The notes beneath the pieces are model-generated. The model made no database searches. It saw only the letters and a list, made by a program, of their open reading frames with translations, and was not told the DNA's origin. From positions 226,872,660-226,903,623 of the forward strand of contig JBOZIK010000001.1 of the NCBI GenBank assembly GCA_051453625.1: DNA of 30,964 bases. Direction: 5' to 3'. Below, one piece after another: positions 1 to 8,957 of this stretch (position 1 is its first letter; each line of letters starts with the position of its first letter). This DNA is from Welwitschia mirabilis. Lineage: Eukaryota > Gnetophyta > Gnetopsida > Welwitschiales. The translations under genes and the position numbers were made by a program.

Positions 1-720
1 GATTCCTCATCTTGATTGTCTAATAGTAAATGAATGGCAGGGATATAATCTAATATCTCAATATCATCCTCTAATAAATATTCATCTTCATCCCAATTAT
101 AGAAATTTTGAGTTGTGTTATTATTATCTCTTTTTTGCTTATCTCCTAATGAGTAGGATGTTGAAGTTTGATTCACAAATCCATCTTCAAGTTAGAATCA
201 AGAATCATCATCATCAGTGATTTCTAAGTTTTCTTAATTTTCCTCAAGGTAGGGTGAAGTAGGATAGTTGTGAAGATGTTGTATTGTAAAAGATCCTTGA
301 ATGTAAAAGAGATTGTTGCAAGTTTTCAACTAATTTTTTCAAGTTCTTATTGGTGTTTTCTTGGTTCTTCATCATTGCACCAATCATTTCTCTTAATGGA
401 TCTTTTTCTTATTCATAGTAATTGATGAAACATGGTTCTTCTTAGTAGTAATGCATGGAAGATGAATGGGATTGAAAAATGATTGTAAGAAGTTTATCTA
501 AATGAGGTGGAATCACTAAAATATGGTGAATCTTCATCATTACATTAAATATAAGAGGGGAAAGAATAGGTAGGTTGAAAAGAAGAAGGGGTTCAATTCC
601 TATTTTCAATATGATTTTGTAATGGTCTCCGTCTTTCGGCAAAGATTTCTCAAAGTGTTTTTTTACCAATGTTCTCATCATTTTGCAAGTTTATTCTCCT
701 TTTAAAAATAAGTTCTACAA
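1..720 (-). pseudogene. possible gag-like remnant downstream of the minus-strand Ty3 leader
   Basis: Position is the main argument: the stretch lies where gag should start, about 0.9 kb downstream (minus strand) of the primer binding site at 1574-1591. The best reading is an open stretch at 681-442 starting MMRTLVKKHFEKSL, then after stops a charged, heptad-like run around 400-290 with DPLREMIGAMMKNQ and NLKKLVENLQQ, which would suit a coiled coil. I do not recognise a retrotransposon capsid motif here, and it does not visibly align to the equivalent part of the plus-strand element at 26230-26600. It could instead be unrelated filler DNA. Confidence 0.3.
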
Positions 721-1023
721 TAGTTTTTCTCTTATGACTTATTAAAGCAAGTGAGAAGAATGGAATACAAAAGTTTTTGATTCAAGATGGTCAAGAAGAT
801 AGGTACACAATGAAAATCAATGTCCCCTCTATTGGATGATTTATCATTTTTAAAAAAATGCTATTTCTTAACACTCAAAAGATGTAGGACCATTATTACT
901 AATTAACTACAAAGAGAAATAAAAATCTAGATCTAAAATAGAAAAAAGAAATTCCAGAATTTGTGTACTTATATTGTGTGTACCAGGATTTTTAGTTAAA
1001 GTTGAATAATTCTTGATGTTTTT

Positions 1024-1082
1024 GTTAATCTAGTTTCTTGCTGACTGATATTTTGTTAATCTAGTTCCTTGCTGACTGATAT
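1024..1082. repeat. two-copy 31-bp tandem repeat
   Basis: Units at 1021-1051 and 1052-1082 differ by a single base; each contains TTTGTTAATCTAGTT and CTTGCTGACTGATAT. It sits in the leader of the minus-strand Ty3 element and codes for nothing visible. Confidence 0.85.
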
Positions 1083-1157
1083 TCATCTTTCTTCTAGAAT
1101 TTCTTATATTCTTGCATGTACAAATAGTAAATAAAAACCAAAATCAAATGTAATGGA

Positions 1158-1430
1158 CTGTCATTCACCTGATTGTGGGAACAACAGGGAGGACAACAAT
1201 CATAAAAAGATTGAACTAAAAACACTCAGAACTCTAAAAACTATAAAAAGAAAGATTACAGAAACCATACTGTCATCCCTACTGTCATGGGGATGACAGA
1301 TAGGATTATAGTACTTTATTACTAAACTATCAACAGAGAAAAATTATGAAAATAGAAACTAAATTTGAAATTTTAGAACTATTGTGCCCTATTTTGTCTA
1401 GACAATAGAGAGAACGACAGGGTCCCTAAA
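1158..1430 (-). repeat. three hairpin-forming GTCAT/ATGAC units in the minus-strand Ty3 leader
   Basis: Three short GT-rich inverted repeats lie about 110-130 bp apart: around 1390-1430 (with the perfect palindrome TTGTCTAGACAA at 1394-1405), 1270-1300 (CTGTCAT-GGGG-ATGACAG at 1282-1299, a perfect 7-bp stem with a 4-base loop) and 1158-1200 (degenerate). Related units occur three times in the leader of the plus-strand element and once or twice in each LTR copy. That recurrence suggests a family-specific element, but its function is unknown. Confidence 0.6.
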
Positions 1431-1544
1431 AGTTATAGAAAATAAAATTTTGCAAAAACAAATCTGTCTTAAATTACACTAGAAATATAGCATTAATTCA
1501 AATAAATAACATGAACAAAAAGATTCAAGATACTTATCTAGTTA

Positions 1545-1562
1545 NNNNNNNNNNNNNNNNNN
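1545..1562. other. assembly gap, 18 N
   Basis: Run of 18 N, in the leader just beside the primer binding site of the minus-strand element. Confidence 0.99.
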
Positions 1563-1573
1563 CTTAGCGAGTT

Positions 1574-1591
1574 TACCCAGCAATGGCGCCA
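1574..1591 (-). other. primer binding site (tRNA-Asp type)
   Basis: On the minus strand the 18 bases read TGGCGCCATTGCTGGGTA. Plant Athila/Tat elements use TGGCGCCGTTGCCGGGGA, complementary to the 3' end of tRNA-Asp(GTC); 15 of 18 positions match. The preceding LTR end reads ACAACA followed by TTT, the expected CA terminus plus a short spacer. This fixes the element's orientation and LTR boundary at 1595. Confidence 0.85.
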
Positions 1592-1594
1592 AAA

Positions 1595-1944
1595 TGTTGT
1601 GGTGTGAATTTATACAATCTTGAAGTCCTTTAGGCAAACCTATAAATTATATAACTTGTAGAAAACACACGCTAGTATAAATGGGAGTTCACTCGAATGT
1701 TGTAATTCCAATGAAGGCACTAGGCTCAAAGTTATAAATTGATTTCCAAAAGTAGGTTTTGGTCTTTTATCCTTTACTAAATAAAAGTAAATAATAAAGT
1801 AAATGCAATGTGAATAAATAAATATGAAATGCAAGTGAATGGAAATGGAAATAAAATGAATTCACTTCATTCCTAATCCTTCTGTCACAAGGACTAGCTT
1901 CTAGTCTTTCTGTCACAAAGACTATCCTTCCTATAATTCATATC
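1595..1944 (-). repeat. U5 end of the LTR of the minus-strand Athila-like element
   Basis: The minus-strand sequence aligns with the 3' third of the plus-strand LTR ending at 25824. It ends in CA next to the primer site. A small tandem duplication of 27 bp (1878-1904 and 1905-1931, core TTCTGTCACAA) is present here but only one related block, TCTTAGTGATAAGAG, is seen in the plus-strand copy. The upstream part lies in the N gap at 1945-2872. If the LTR is as long as its plus-strand relative, it would begin near 2830, inside the gap. Confidence 0.75.
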
Positions 1945-2872
1945 NNNNNNNNNNNNNNNNNNNNNNNNNNNNNNNNNNNNNNNNNNNNNNNNNNNNNNNN
2001 NNNNNNNNNNNNNNNNNNNNNNNNNNNNNNNNNNNNNNNNNNNNNNNNNNNNNNNNNNNNNNNNNNNNNNNNNNNNNNNNNNNNNNNNNNNNNNNNNNNN
2101 NNNNNNNNNNNNNNNNNNNNNNNNNNNNNNNNNNNNNNNNNNNNNNNNNNNNNNNNNNNNNNNNNNNNNNNNNNNNNNNNNNNNNNNNNNNNNNNNNNNN
2201 NNNNNNNNNNNNNNNNNNNNNNNNNNNNNNNNNNNNNNNNNNNNNNNNNNNNNNNNNNNNNNNNNNNNNNNNNNNNNNNNNNNNNNNNNNNNNNNNNNNN
2301 NNNNNNNNNNNNNNNNNNNNNNNNNNNNNNNNNNNNNNNNNNNNNNNNNNNNNNNNNNNNNNNNNNNNNNNNNNNNNNNNNNNNNNNNNNNNNNNNNNNN
2401 NNNNNNNNNNNNNNNNNNNNNNNNNNNNNNNNNNNNNNNNNNNNNNNNNNNNNNNNNNNNNNNNNNNNNNNNNNNNNNNNNNNNNNNNNNNNNNNNNNNN
2501 NNNNNNNNNNNNNNNNNNNNNNNNNNNNNNNNNNNNNNNNNNNNNNNNNNNNNNNNNNNNNNNNNNNNNNNNNNNNNNNNNNNNNNNNNNNNNNNNNNNN
2601 NNNNNNNNNNNNNNNNNNNNNNNNNNNNNNNNNNNNNNNNNNNNNNNNNNNNNNNNNNNNNNNNNNNNNNNNNNNNNNNNNNNNNNNNNNNNNNNNNNNN
2701 NNNNNNNNNNNNNNNNNNNNNNNNNNNNNNNNNNNNNNNNNNNNNNNNNNNNNNNNNNNNNNNNNNNNNNNNNNNNNNNNNNNNNNNNNNNNNNNNNNNN
2801 NNNNNNNNNNNNNNNNNNNNNNNNNNNNNNNNNNNNNNNNNNNNNNNNNNNNNNNNNNNNNNNNNNNNNNNN
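1945..2872. other. assembly gap, 928 N
   Basis: Run of 928 N. Its non-round length suggests an estimated gap. Any open frame across it is an artefact. Judged from its flanks it should contain most of the minus-strand LTR. Confidence 0.99.
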
Positions 2873-2972
2873 AATTCCATTTCTTTAGTTGATGATTATC
2901 TTAGTAAAATTGGCTCACAATCTAGTTGATCACCTACTTTGTCAGGGACAAACAAGGCTAAGTAGGGGGCTG

Positions 2973-3884
2973 TGTTGTGATGATAATTTGTAGGAATTTG
3001 ATGGTGTATTTAGAGTACTTTTGTAGGACCTTTATACAGGTTTAGATGAAATTCTGTTGATTATAGAGAGATGACAAGATAATCATGAAAACATATAATT
3101 CTTGGCATAATTAGAGGTATTTTAGGCATGATCTTATACTTAGCATAATGAAGGAGGACTAAAGGTAAAGAAGACCAATTTATGCTACTTAAGGGGCTTG
3201 GGAAGAGTGTTATCCCCACTATCGTCCCTAAGATAGAGGGAATGACAGCTCATAAAGACAACTACACAGGAATGGCTCATGCGCAACACTTAAACAATAG
3301 CACATAATGGTAGGGCTTCACTTGGTTGTCTTAACAACACTTAGATAGTAGCATATGATAGTAGGGATGACATTGCCTTCTTGCCTTAGGTTATGTACCC
3401 ATGTGATACCATTAGCTCCATGGATTTCCCATGCATGTTACCGAGGCTATTGTCTTATCGGTCATTCACACGACATAAGGAAAGACACCTTGGACTATGT
3501 GCCCATGTGCTATCATCAGCTGTGTGTGTTGTCCTTGCATCCGTCATTCTTCCTGTCATCTAGACGACTAATAGGATGATAATCTACTTCTTGTGTAGTT
3601 GTCTTTGTGAGATGTCATTCCTGTCATGGGGACAATAGTGGGGATGACACTCTTCCCAAGCTCCTTAAGTAGCGCAAATTGGTATTCTTCACCTTGAGTC
3701 CTCCTTCATTATGCCAAGTATCAGATCATGTATGAAATGCCTCTAATTATGTCAATAATTATATGTTTTCATGATCATCTTGTCATTTCTTCATAATCAG
3801 TAGAATTGCATCTAAACCTATATAAATGTCCTACAAAAGTACTCCAAATACACCATCAAATTCCTATAAATTAGCATCGCAACA
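2973..3884. repeat. long inverted repeat made of two facing LTR-start fragments
   Basis: The left arm, about 2973-3270, begins TGTTGTGATGATAATTTG. The right arm, about 3590-3884, read on the minus strand begins TGTTGCGATGCTAATTTA. By eye the arms are roughly 88% identical over about 245 compared bases. Both arms match the first ~260 bp of the plus-strand Athila-like LTR at 24590, so each is the U3 start of that LTR family. They point toward each other around a ~320-bp loop. Transcription through the region could make a ~300-bp hairpin RNA. The origin could be facing insertions, a rearranged LTR, or a fold-back derivative. Confidence 0.85.
3281..3589. other. loop of the inverted repeat, non-coding
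   Basis: This less AT-rich spacer does not align with the plus-strand LTR. It contains two similar ~40-bp direct repeats (about 3285-3323 and 3337-3376, core CAACACTTA...AGTAGGG or GGTAGGG). A 74-codon open frame exists at 3355-3579 but shows no motif I recognise; I treat it as chance. Confidence 0.5.
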
Positions 3885-5645
3885 AGGCATAACTCAAATA
3901 GTGAAATGTTAACTTATTGAGGTATTCTTCTCTCATTATATTTTTCCTTTTTTGGTGGTCAATATTTTGTGAATATTAGACCGACTAACCTTTCTTGTGA
4001 TATCATCATGCCCCTAACCTACTCCCCTCATATTGATCCCCATGGTATCACTCCTTTGCTATTGAGGAATGTAACCTTGTTTATTCTTTCACTAGTGTGA
4101 TATTTTTAGATTTTTTTTCTTATATATGTAATTTCATGTTTTTGGGTTAGGCCTTAATTACTCACATGCTACTTTTACACATAGATACATAAGATAAGCC
4201 TTTTTCTAGAATGTCCTGGTTACAGAGGAAGGGAAAAGTACTTTCTTTACCCATGTGTTCCAATTCCATCAGATGATGAAGGGAAGAAACATCATTTTCT
4301 CTTGATTATATGAAAGCACAAATATTGGGTTATGGAATACTTTCCTCTATATGTTTTTCTTTATCCCTCACTAGCATGATTTCATCAACAAGGCATTCCA
4401 CATACTTTTGCTTTCAAAATCCATATAGGCTTCCCTCACCAATCCCCTACTTGGAAGAAGGAAAAGTTTAGTATGAATGAATATAAAAACATCTCGCTAG
4501 TTGCCCCTCCTAGTCTAGCTTAGAAATTATAATGCTAACTAAATTCAAGAAAGACCCTCTTGAGGAGGTGCTCGATGTTGGTTCTTTTACTCCAACTTCT
4601 TCCTTTGTTCCTTGAGATTTTATGGTACCCTCTAGAGTTTAGCCTTATATTCTATTTACCACTCCAATTCTTCCATTACTCCAATGGCATCACCTATACC
4701 CTTTAGTTGGAAAGCATAATAGTTAAAAGGCCATTAAATGTTTATGTTAAGAGGACACTTTCATCTTTAAAGGCCAAAAAGGTTGTAACTTTAAAGAAGA
4801 TCTCAAACACATGAGGTTAGGAACCTTTTCTTCACATTACCCTAGGGATAACACTTGGAATCCTATTAGCTTCTCATTATTAAACACAAGGTAGTTCATT
4901 ATATGACTTATCATAAAATTATTATATGACTTATCATAAAATTTACTAAGTTGAGTCTTCAAATGTTCATCTTCGATTATTGTAGTTAATTCCATTTCTT
5001 ATCTTACAAGTAAGCCTATCCTTGATCTTAACTATTTTCCTGATCTTTTTGTAAGTTAAGTTGGATTCTCTTCATTTGGAAAACCAAACTCTCCAAAAAC
5101 AAGCAAGCACAGATGGAGGTGATACTTGCAACCCTGGAAAAAAGAATGCTTAAATTAGTTATTTGGAATGAGTATTGATTCATTTCTTAGAAAGGCTTCT
5201 GATGGCTAAGGAGGATTTGTGTGTCTTCTATCACTGATGCTAAGTTTTTAAGGAGCCTTTGGTAAATTCCCTAAAAGGGAGATACTTCTATTTGGTGGTC
5301 TCCTACTCTCAAAAATGCTTTCACACATTCTACAAAAGAATAACAATATAAGGCTAATCTATTTGCTACCCATTACCTTCTACACATCAGTCAATTATAG
5401 TCATCCAACAATGGACATCATTTCCTTAACTAGTTTTAAATTAAAAATAAGTGGAGCTTTTACCAACAAGATTTAAGCATCTTCAAGCATATCCAAAGCA
5501 TTCTTTTAAAGTATTAGTCTCCCCTTTTTAGTAAAACACCTCTATTTGAAGAATGAAAATGGCCAAATGGCTCTCCTATTAATAAGTGGCTAAGGGTAAA
5601 TGGTGGTTCCATCCCAATCATATCAATTTATTAGTGCTTAATTAG
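3885..5645. other. unassigned AT-rich DNA upstream of the LINE remnant
   Basis: No open frame of substance and no retrotransposon motif I can defend. The part nearest 5645 may be eroded LINE sequence continuous with the remnant that follows, since the usual plant L1 order places RT upstream of the zinc-binding domain, but I could not find an RT YADD box. It contains the 23-bp tandem duplication at 4898-4943. Confidence 0.4.
4898..4943. repeat. perfect two-copy 23-bp tandem duplication
   Basis: The unit ATTATATGACTTATCATAAA plus ATT is present twice, at 4898-4920 and 4921-4943, with no mismatch. In such a decayed neighbourhood perfect identity implies a recent slippage event or an assembly duplication. 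Confidence 0.9.
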
Positions 5646-6190
5646 AGATGGAACATGTAGTGGGATGAACAAAAATGGTTGAAAACTTTTTAAAGAATTT
5701 TGAACTTTAAAGTGCCACCCAAACATCAATTCATTTTTTGGTTTCTAGTTCATCATGCTCTTCCTATTGATAAGAGGTTAGAACATTTTAGGATTTCTAC
5801 ACTATAATGTCCTATCTATCATGATCCAAATAGCATTAAACGTGTCTTTTTGGATTGTGCTTCTACCAAACATATTTTGTACTAGTGTCTTTCTCTACTC
5901 ATGTTCAATCATAAATGTTCCATCACTTTTTCATATTGTATTCTCAAGGATGATTGTATTCTAAAACCTGAATAAAATTTTTGGGTAATTCTATTTTATG
6001 AAATTATCTTTATCATTTAGAAATCTCAATTGACAACATGGTTTAAAAAGGAACAAATTCAACCATTCAACAATGGCTTGAAGTTCTTTATCATTAGTGT
6101 TGTTAATCTTTAGTGTAGAGCTTTAGGTTGGAATACTGAATTTTTACCAAATCTATGAGAACTTTCTAGTGCCCTAATCTAATGGCTATA
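5646..6190 (+). pseudogene. LINE (L1-type) reverse-transcriptase zinc-binding domain, decayed
   Basis: One reading frame, interrupted by stops but without frameshift from 5646 to about 6120, carries the zf-RVT signature found C-terminal to the RT of plant L1-type retrotransposons. It reads WLKTF, then FKVPPKHQFIFWFLVHHALP at about 5703-5762, then CPI..HDPNSIKRVFLDC, and after a gap NFWVILFYEIIFII followed by a stop and KSQ. The family normally has LKVPPK...FLWRLLHNALPT..R, CP.C, H.FF.C and a later WEIIW-like helix. The second zinc cysteine is Y and the histidine is R here, so the domain is dead. The TAG after EIIFII fits a TGG tryptophan changed to a stop. No RT core or poly(A) tail was found. 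Confidence 0.7.
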
Positions 6191-6862
6191 TTATGTTTTT
6201 AGAACAAGTTGTCTTGGGTGTGCAATTTGCTTCTCCATAGTCATGGACTCTATTAAGAGTTCATCTTAATCCCTTTAGTCTTTATAACACCTTAGCGAAT
6301 CCCCCAAAACCAATGATAAATAAGATGATATAAAACATGGCCACCTATGACTTAAACTATACTCCTAAAAATAGCAATATCTATGTCTTAATATATTATC
6401 TAGTCATTCCCATGTTTGACAATGATTGCATAGGCTTTGATTTTCTAAAACTACTACAACCAATGCACTCCCATTTAGTTACCCAGTTTTCATGTGTAGC
6501 ACTTAGTAGAGACATATGTCATTCCCATAGTAAATTGTGATGGTATGGAGGCCTTTAATCCATACAGTGTGTATCTTCTCCATGAAAATGGAGTTGCTCT
6601 ACATATAAAGTGGTTCCTTTCCATAGTATAAACAAGTACAATGAAGGTATTAAACATATAGAATTTCTATGTTCTCTACATCATATGTTTTTTTCCCTCT
6701 TTGTTTTAAAACTTTTTTCTTTTTTTCCCCTTTTTTTTAAAGACAACATACATTTTTCATGGAGGTATTCATATCATACCATGTATATCTTCACCATATA
6801 AATGGAGTTTTTCCAATATATATAATGTGTCTTATTCCTAGATGGCGGTGCGCCTCTCTCTC
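6191..6862. other. unassigned AT-rich DNA
   Basis: Two chance open frames of 60-70 codons (6337-6540, 6610-6801) are low-complexity and hydrophobic with no motif. Nothing else is recognised. Confidence 0.5.
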
Positions 6863-6962
6863 NNNNNNNNNNNNNNNNNNNNNNNNNNNNNNNNNNNNNN
6901 NNNNNNNNNNNNNNNNNNNNNNNNNNNNNNNNNNNNNNNNNNNNNNNNNNNNNNNNNNNNNN
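6863..6962. other. assembly gap, 100 N
   Basis: Exactly 100 N, the usual placeholder for an unknown gap. The bases before it (CTCTCTCTC) and the pyrimidine-rich bases after it indicate that the gap sits in a CT microsatellite. Confidence 0.99.
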
Positions 6963-7004
6963 CCCCCTTGCCTTCCTCTATCCATCTCCCCTCCCCACCC
7001 CCCT

Positions 7005-7008
<4 letters not shown>

Positions 7009-7076
<68 letters not shown>
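7009..7076. repeat. compound (CT)n-(AT)n microsatellite
   Basis: About 19 uninterrupted CT units (7009-7046) pass directly into about 15 AT units (7047-7076). Overlapping open frames giving Ser-Leu or Arg-Glu runs across it are artefacts of the repeat. Confidence 0.98.
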
Positions 7077-7078
<2 letters not shown>

Positions 7079-7647
7079 TCTTTGAATTTCTTCTTTTTTT
7101 ACTTTTTTAAAATTAAGGCATCGTTCATAAAGAGGCCTATATATGTACACACATATGTTCTTCATAGTGTGAACACATATCATGGAGATCTTTTACAAAT
7201 GGCATGTATCCTTTCCATGTGAAAAAATCTCTTGTTTTTTGGCCTTTAATCTTATCTTCAAAGTACAGAATTTTATATCTATAAGACTTTTTAGATTCAT
7301 CTACAATCATAATCATGTTTAAGTTTATATATAATGCCAAGTATGGTATGCATAACAAGAGCCAAGCTACTTGCTTGAGAGTTCTTTTAATAAATTATTA
7401 TATACTCAAATAAGTAGTATAATGTACCTAAATGATTAAAGTTTTACATGAACTACGTGATTCACATACCTACCACAACTCTGGGTTTTAGCCAAGAATA
7501 AATCCTAGAACTTAACACTATCAAAAGTTCTTCTCTTAGGTAACAATAAATTTAACTTCATTTCCCTTTTTGTTCTTCTTCTTCTTTTTTCCTCCTTTAT
7601 AGTTTTAGGTCAACAGGATAAGGTTAAAACGATGGCTTAAGCATATA
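7077..7647. other. probable 3' flank of the minus-strand Ty3 element, no gene
   Basis: This lies just downstream (minus strand) of the integrase C-terminus at 7648. A minus-strand purine-rich tract at about 7560-7605 (GGAGGAAAAAAGAAGAAGAAG) is a possible polypurine tract preceding a 3' LTR. I could not identify an LTR boundary. Confidence 0.35.
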
Positions 7648-7941
7648 GATTCATAGAAATGTCTAAGTTTTTAGCCATTAATTTTAAGAGAATTGTTGTC
7701 CTTAAGGCTCAAAATCTTGACAACACCATGCGGAAACACTTCTAAAACTTGAAAAAGTTCAACCTACTTATATACAAGTTTATTAGGAAATTTGTGAAGT
7801 CTTGAGTCATATAGTAAGCCTAAGTCATTAGGTTCATATGGTTTCTTAAAAATGTGCTTATTCTGAAAGGCTCTTTGAATGCAAGTCAAAGGGTGACATT
7901 TTAGCGAAGGTCTTGTAGGTAGTTAGCTAGGCCCAAAGATC
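7648..7941 (-). pseudogene. Ty3/Athila-like integrase C-terminus, decayed
   Basis: The minus strand from 7941 reads DLWA, a stop, LTTYKTFAKMSPFDL, the counterpart of the LWAYRTAYKT.IGMSP.. segment after the integrase core of Athila-type Ty3 elements. After a one-base frameshift, 7817-7648 reads LLYDSRLHKFPNKLVYK, stop, VELFQVLEVFPHGVVKI and, after a further stop, KLRHFYES. The family has YNSRLKLFPGKLKSRW.GPF.V..VFPHGAVE...NG.RLKHF. Only two stops interrupt this part. It is probably the 3' end of the element whose gag and protease lie at 11200-12660, now separated from it by the insertion at 7972-10790. Confidence 0.8.
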
Positions 7942-7971
7942 ATCATTAACATAGGAAGTGTAGCAAATAGA

Positions 7972-8264
7972 TGGTACCTTAGGAATTTGGCCACTTCTTG
8001 TATTATTTTTTCCCTCATATTTCCAATACTTTCATTTATTTTTAATAATACGCACCATGGGAATGCCCATGTATCCTTGCATTTTAGTATTCCTATTCAT
8101 CATTCAGTTAGAATGATTTAATGGTTACTTAATGCTAAAATAGATATTTTCCTAATTTAATGGAATTAGGATCTTCATCTTTAGAAAATATATATTGATT
8201 TGAATACAAAATGAGCCGATTTCATTGGGGGCCTAATCTATGCTTAATGGATCTTGGAGATCCA
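7972..8264 (+). repeat. 5' LTR of the small LTR element
   Basis: Starts TGGTACCTTAGG and ends GATCCA, giving TG...CA termini. It aligns with 10467-10790 through shared blocks such as TAGGAATTTGGCCACTT, TTTTTAATAA, ATGCCCATG, CCTAATT, TGATTTGAA, ATTTCATTG and TGCTTAATGGAT. An alternative end at 8267 (AACA) is equally compatible with the primer site. Confidence 0.7.
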
Positions 8265-8269
8265 ACAAA

Positions 8270-8280
8270 TGGTATCAAAG
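8270..8280 (+). other. primer binding site (tRNA-iMet type)
   Basis: TGGTATCAAAG differs by one base (G to A) from the TGGTATCAGAG start of the initiator-methionine tRNA primer site used by plant Ty1/copia and many non-autonomous elements. It lies 2-5 bases after the LTR end, the expected spacing. Confidence 0.7.
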
Positions 8281-8347
8281 AGAAATCTAGGAGGAGCAAA
8301 TTAATTTTCCTTTTAGATTCGAAGCCCGGAGCTCCATAACGCCCATG

Positions 8348-8394
8348 TTTTTTTTTTTTTTTTTTTTTTTCTCTTTTTCTTTCTTTTTTTTTTT
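8348..8394. repeat. T/C tract (A-rich on the minus strand)
   Basis: Twenty-three T (8348-8370) are followed by CTC, T runs and single C bases to 8394. Read on the minus strand it is a poly(A)-like tract starting 24 bases after the stop codon (8419-8421) of the reading frame at 8685-8419. It may therefore be the retrotranscribed tail of a captured mRNA inserted antisense, or simply a microsatellite. Confidence 0.8.
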
Positions 8395-8418
8395 GAGATT
8401 GGCCAAGAACAGAATAGA

Positions 8419-8685
8419 TTACCGTAAGAAATGATAAGAGATGGAAGCGGCATTCGGTAGCGGAGGATGAACAGTAGAAATTAAAGGGTGTTTCGGCCAA
8501 GGAAATCTTGCAGCCATGTAAAGGAAATACATAAAGGAAGTTCTCCTTCTTTGCTTGAGAGCATCTGATTCAAAGAACTGCTGAACAACAAGGGATCTGA
8601 GCTTTTCACAGTGAAGAAATGAGGGAATCTGTTTCACAATAGCGGAAGCTTCACAGATCTGTTGCTTCAAGGCTGTAACATCCAA
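8419..8685 (-). pseudogene. gene-like reading frame of unknown identity inside the small LTR element
   Basis: This is an 88-codon minus-strand frame ending in TAA. It includes LKQQICEASAIVKQIPSF, HCEKLRSLVVQQFFESDAL and then PPLPNAASISYHFLR. Composition is balanced rather than the Phe/Ile/Lys/Asn-rich composition of chance frames nearby. I do not recognise a family. The frame has no ATG (it would start at TTG), but a splice-acceptor-like TGTTACAG precedes CCTTGAAGCAACAG, so it may be a last exon. A poly(A)-like tract follows the stop. It could be a captured fragment of a cellular gene; chance is not excluded. Confidence 0.4.
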
Positions 8686-8750
8686 GGATCAATATCTAGA
8701 AAGTAAAATCCGTTTAGTAAGACCTCCCTTTCATTGAATTCTACTTCAAA

Positions 8751-8957
8751 TTATCTCAAGTTGCTTCCATTTCCATCACATAGAAGCTTCCATGGCCATG
8801 CTTCACACATTTTGAATGTCAGTGCTTCTCTGAACCCTGCACATTTGAGATAGGCTTCCTAGCCTTTATTCTTCCAAGGTTTGGTGCTTTCTTTCACCGA
8901 TTCCTTGAAGTTTCAGGTCACAGGCGCTTCTTTAGAGTGATATGTTTCTGATGCCAT
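8751..8957 (-). pseudogene. possible first exon of the captured gene fragment, two in-frame stops
   Basis: The minus-strand frame opens with an ATG at 8957 reading MASETYHSKEAPVT, then TGA, then NFKESVKESTKPWKNKG, TAG and EAYLKCAGFREALTFKMCEA..WKLLCDG. The two stops could be an Arg (CGA) and a Gln (CAG) codon hit by C-to-T change. The frame then stays open for 35 codons. It lies about 65 bp upstream, in minus-strand sense, of the frame at 8685-8419. Family unknown; the coding reading is an inference from composition. Confidence 0.35.

Larger units (their letters stand above)
1..1944 (-). mobile_element. 5' part of an Athila-like Ty3 LTR retrotransposon, minus strand
   Basis: Read on the minus strand, 1944 to 1595 is the U5 end of an LTR, followed by a three-base spacer, a tRNA-Asp-type primer binding site and about 0.85 kb of leader. 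The U5 portion aligns along its length with the plus-strand LTR at about 25520-25824, sharing blocks such as TTATTTACTTTTATTTA, GGATTACAACATT-like and ACATTTTGG. The two elements are therefore the same family in opposite orientation. The 5' part of the LTR falls into the N gap. The element leaves the window at base 1, so no pol can be judged. Confidence 0.75.

Noticed and set aside
1158-1430. CRISPR-like array of short repeats
   Set aside because: Units are degenerate hairpins in a plant LTR element leader, with irregular spacing and no conserved repeat-spacer pattern.
1894-2880. 328-codon minus-strand open frame
   Set aside because: Almost entirely made of N; only 15 or so real codons at the ends.
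3355-3579. 74-codon plus-strand frame in the inverted-repeat loop
   Set aside because: No recognisable motif, and short enough to arise by chance in the less AT-rich loop.
6759-7222. Overlapping open frames of 108-130 codons on both strands
   Set aside because: They run through a 100-N gap and the CT/AT microsatellite, giving Ser-Leu, Tyr-Ile or Arg-Glu runs.
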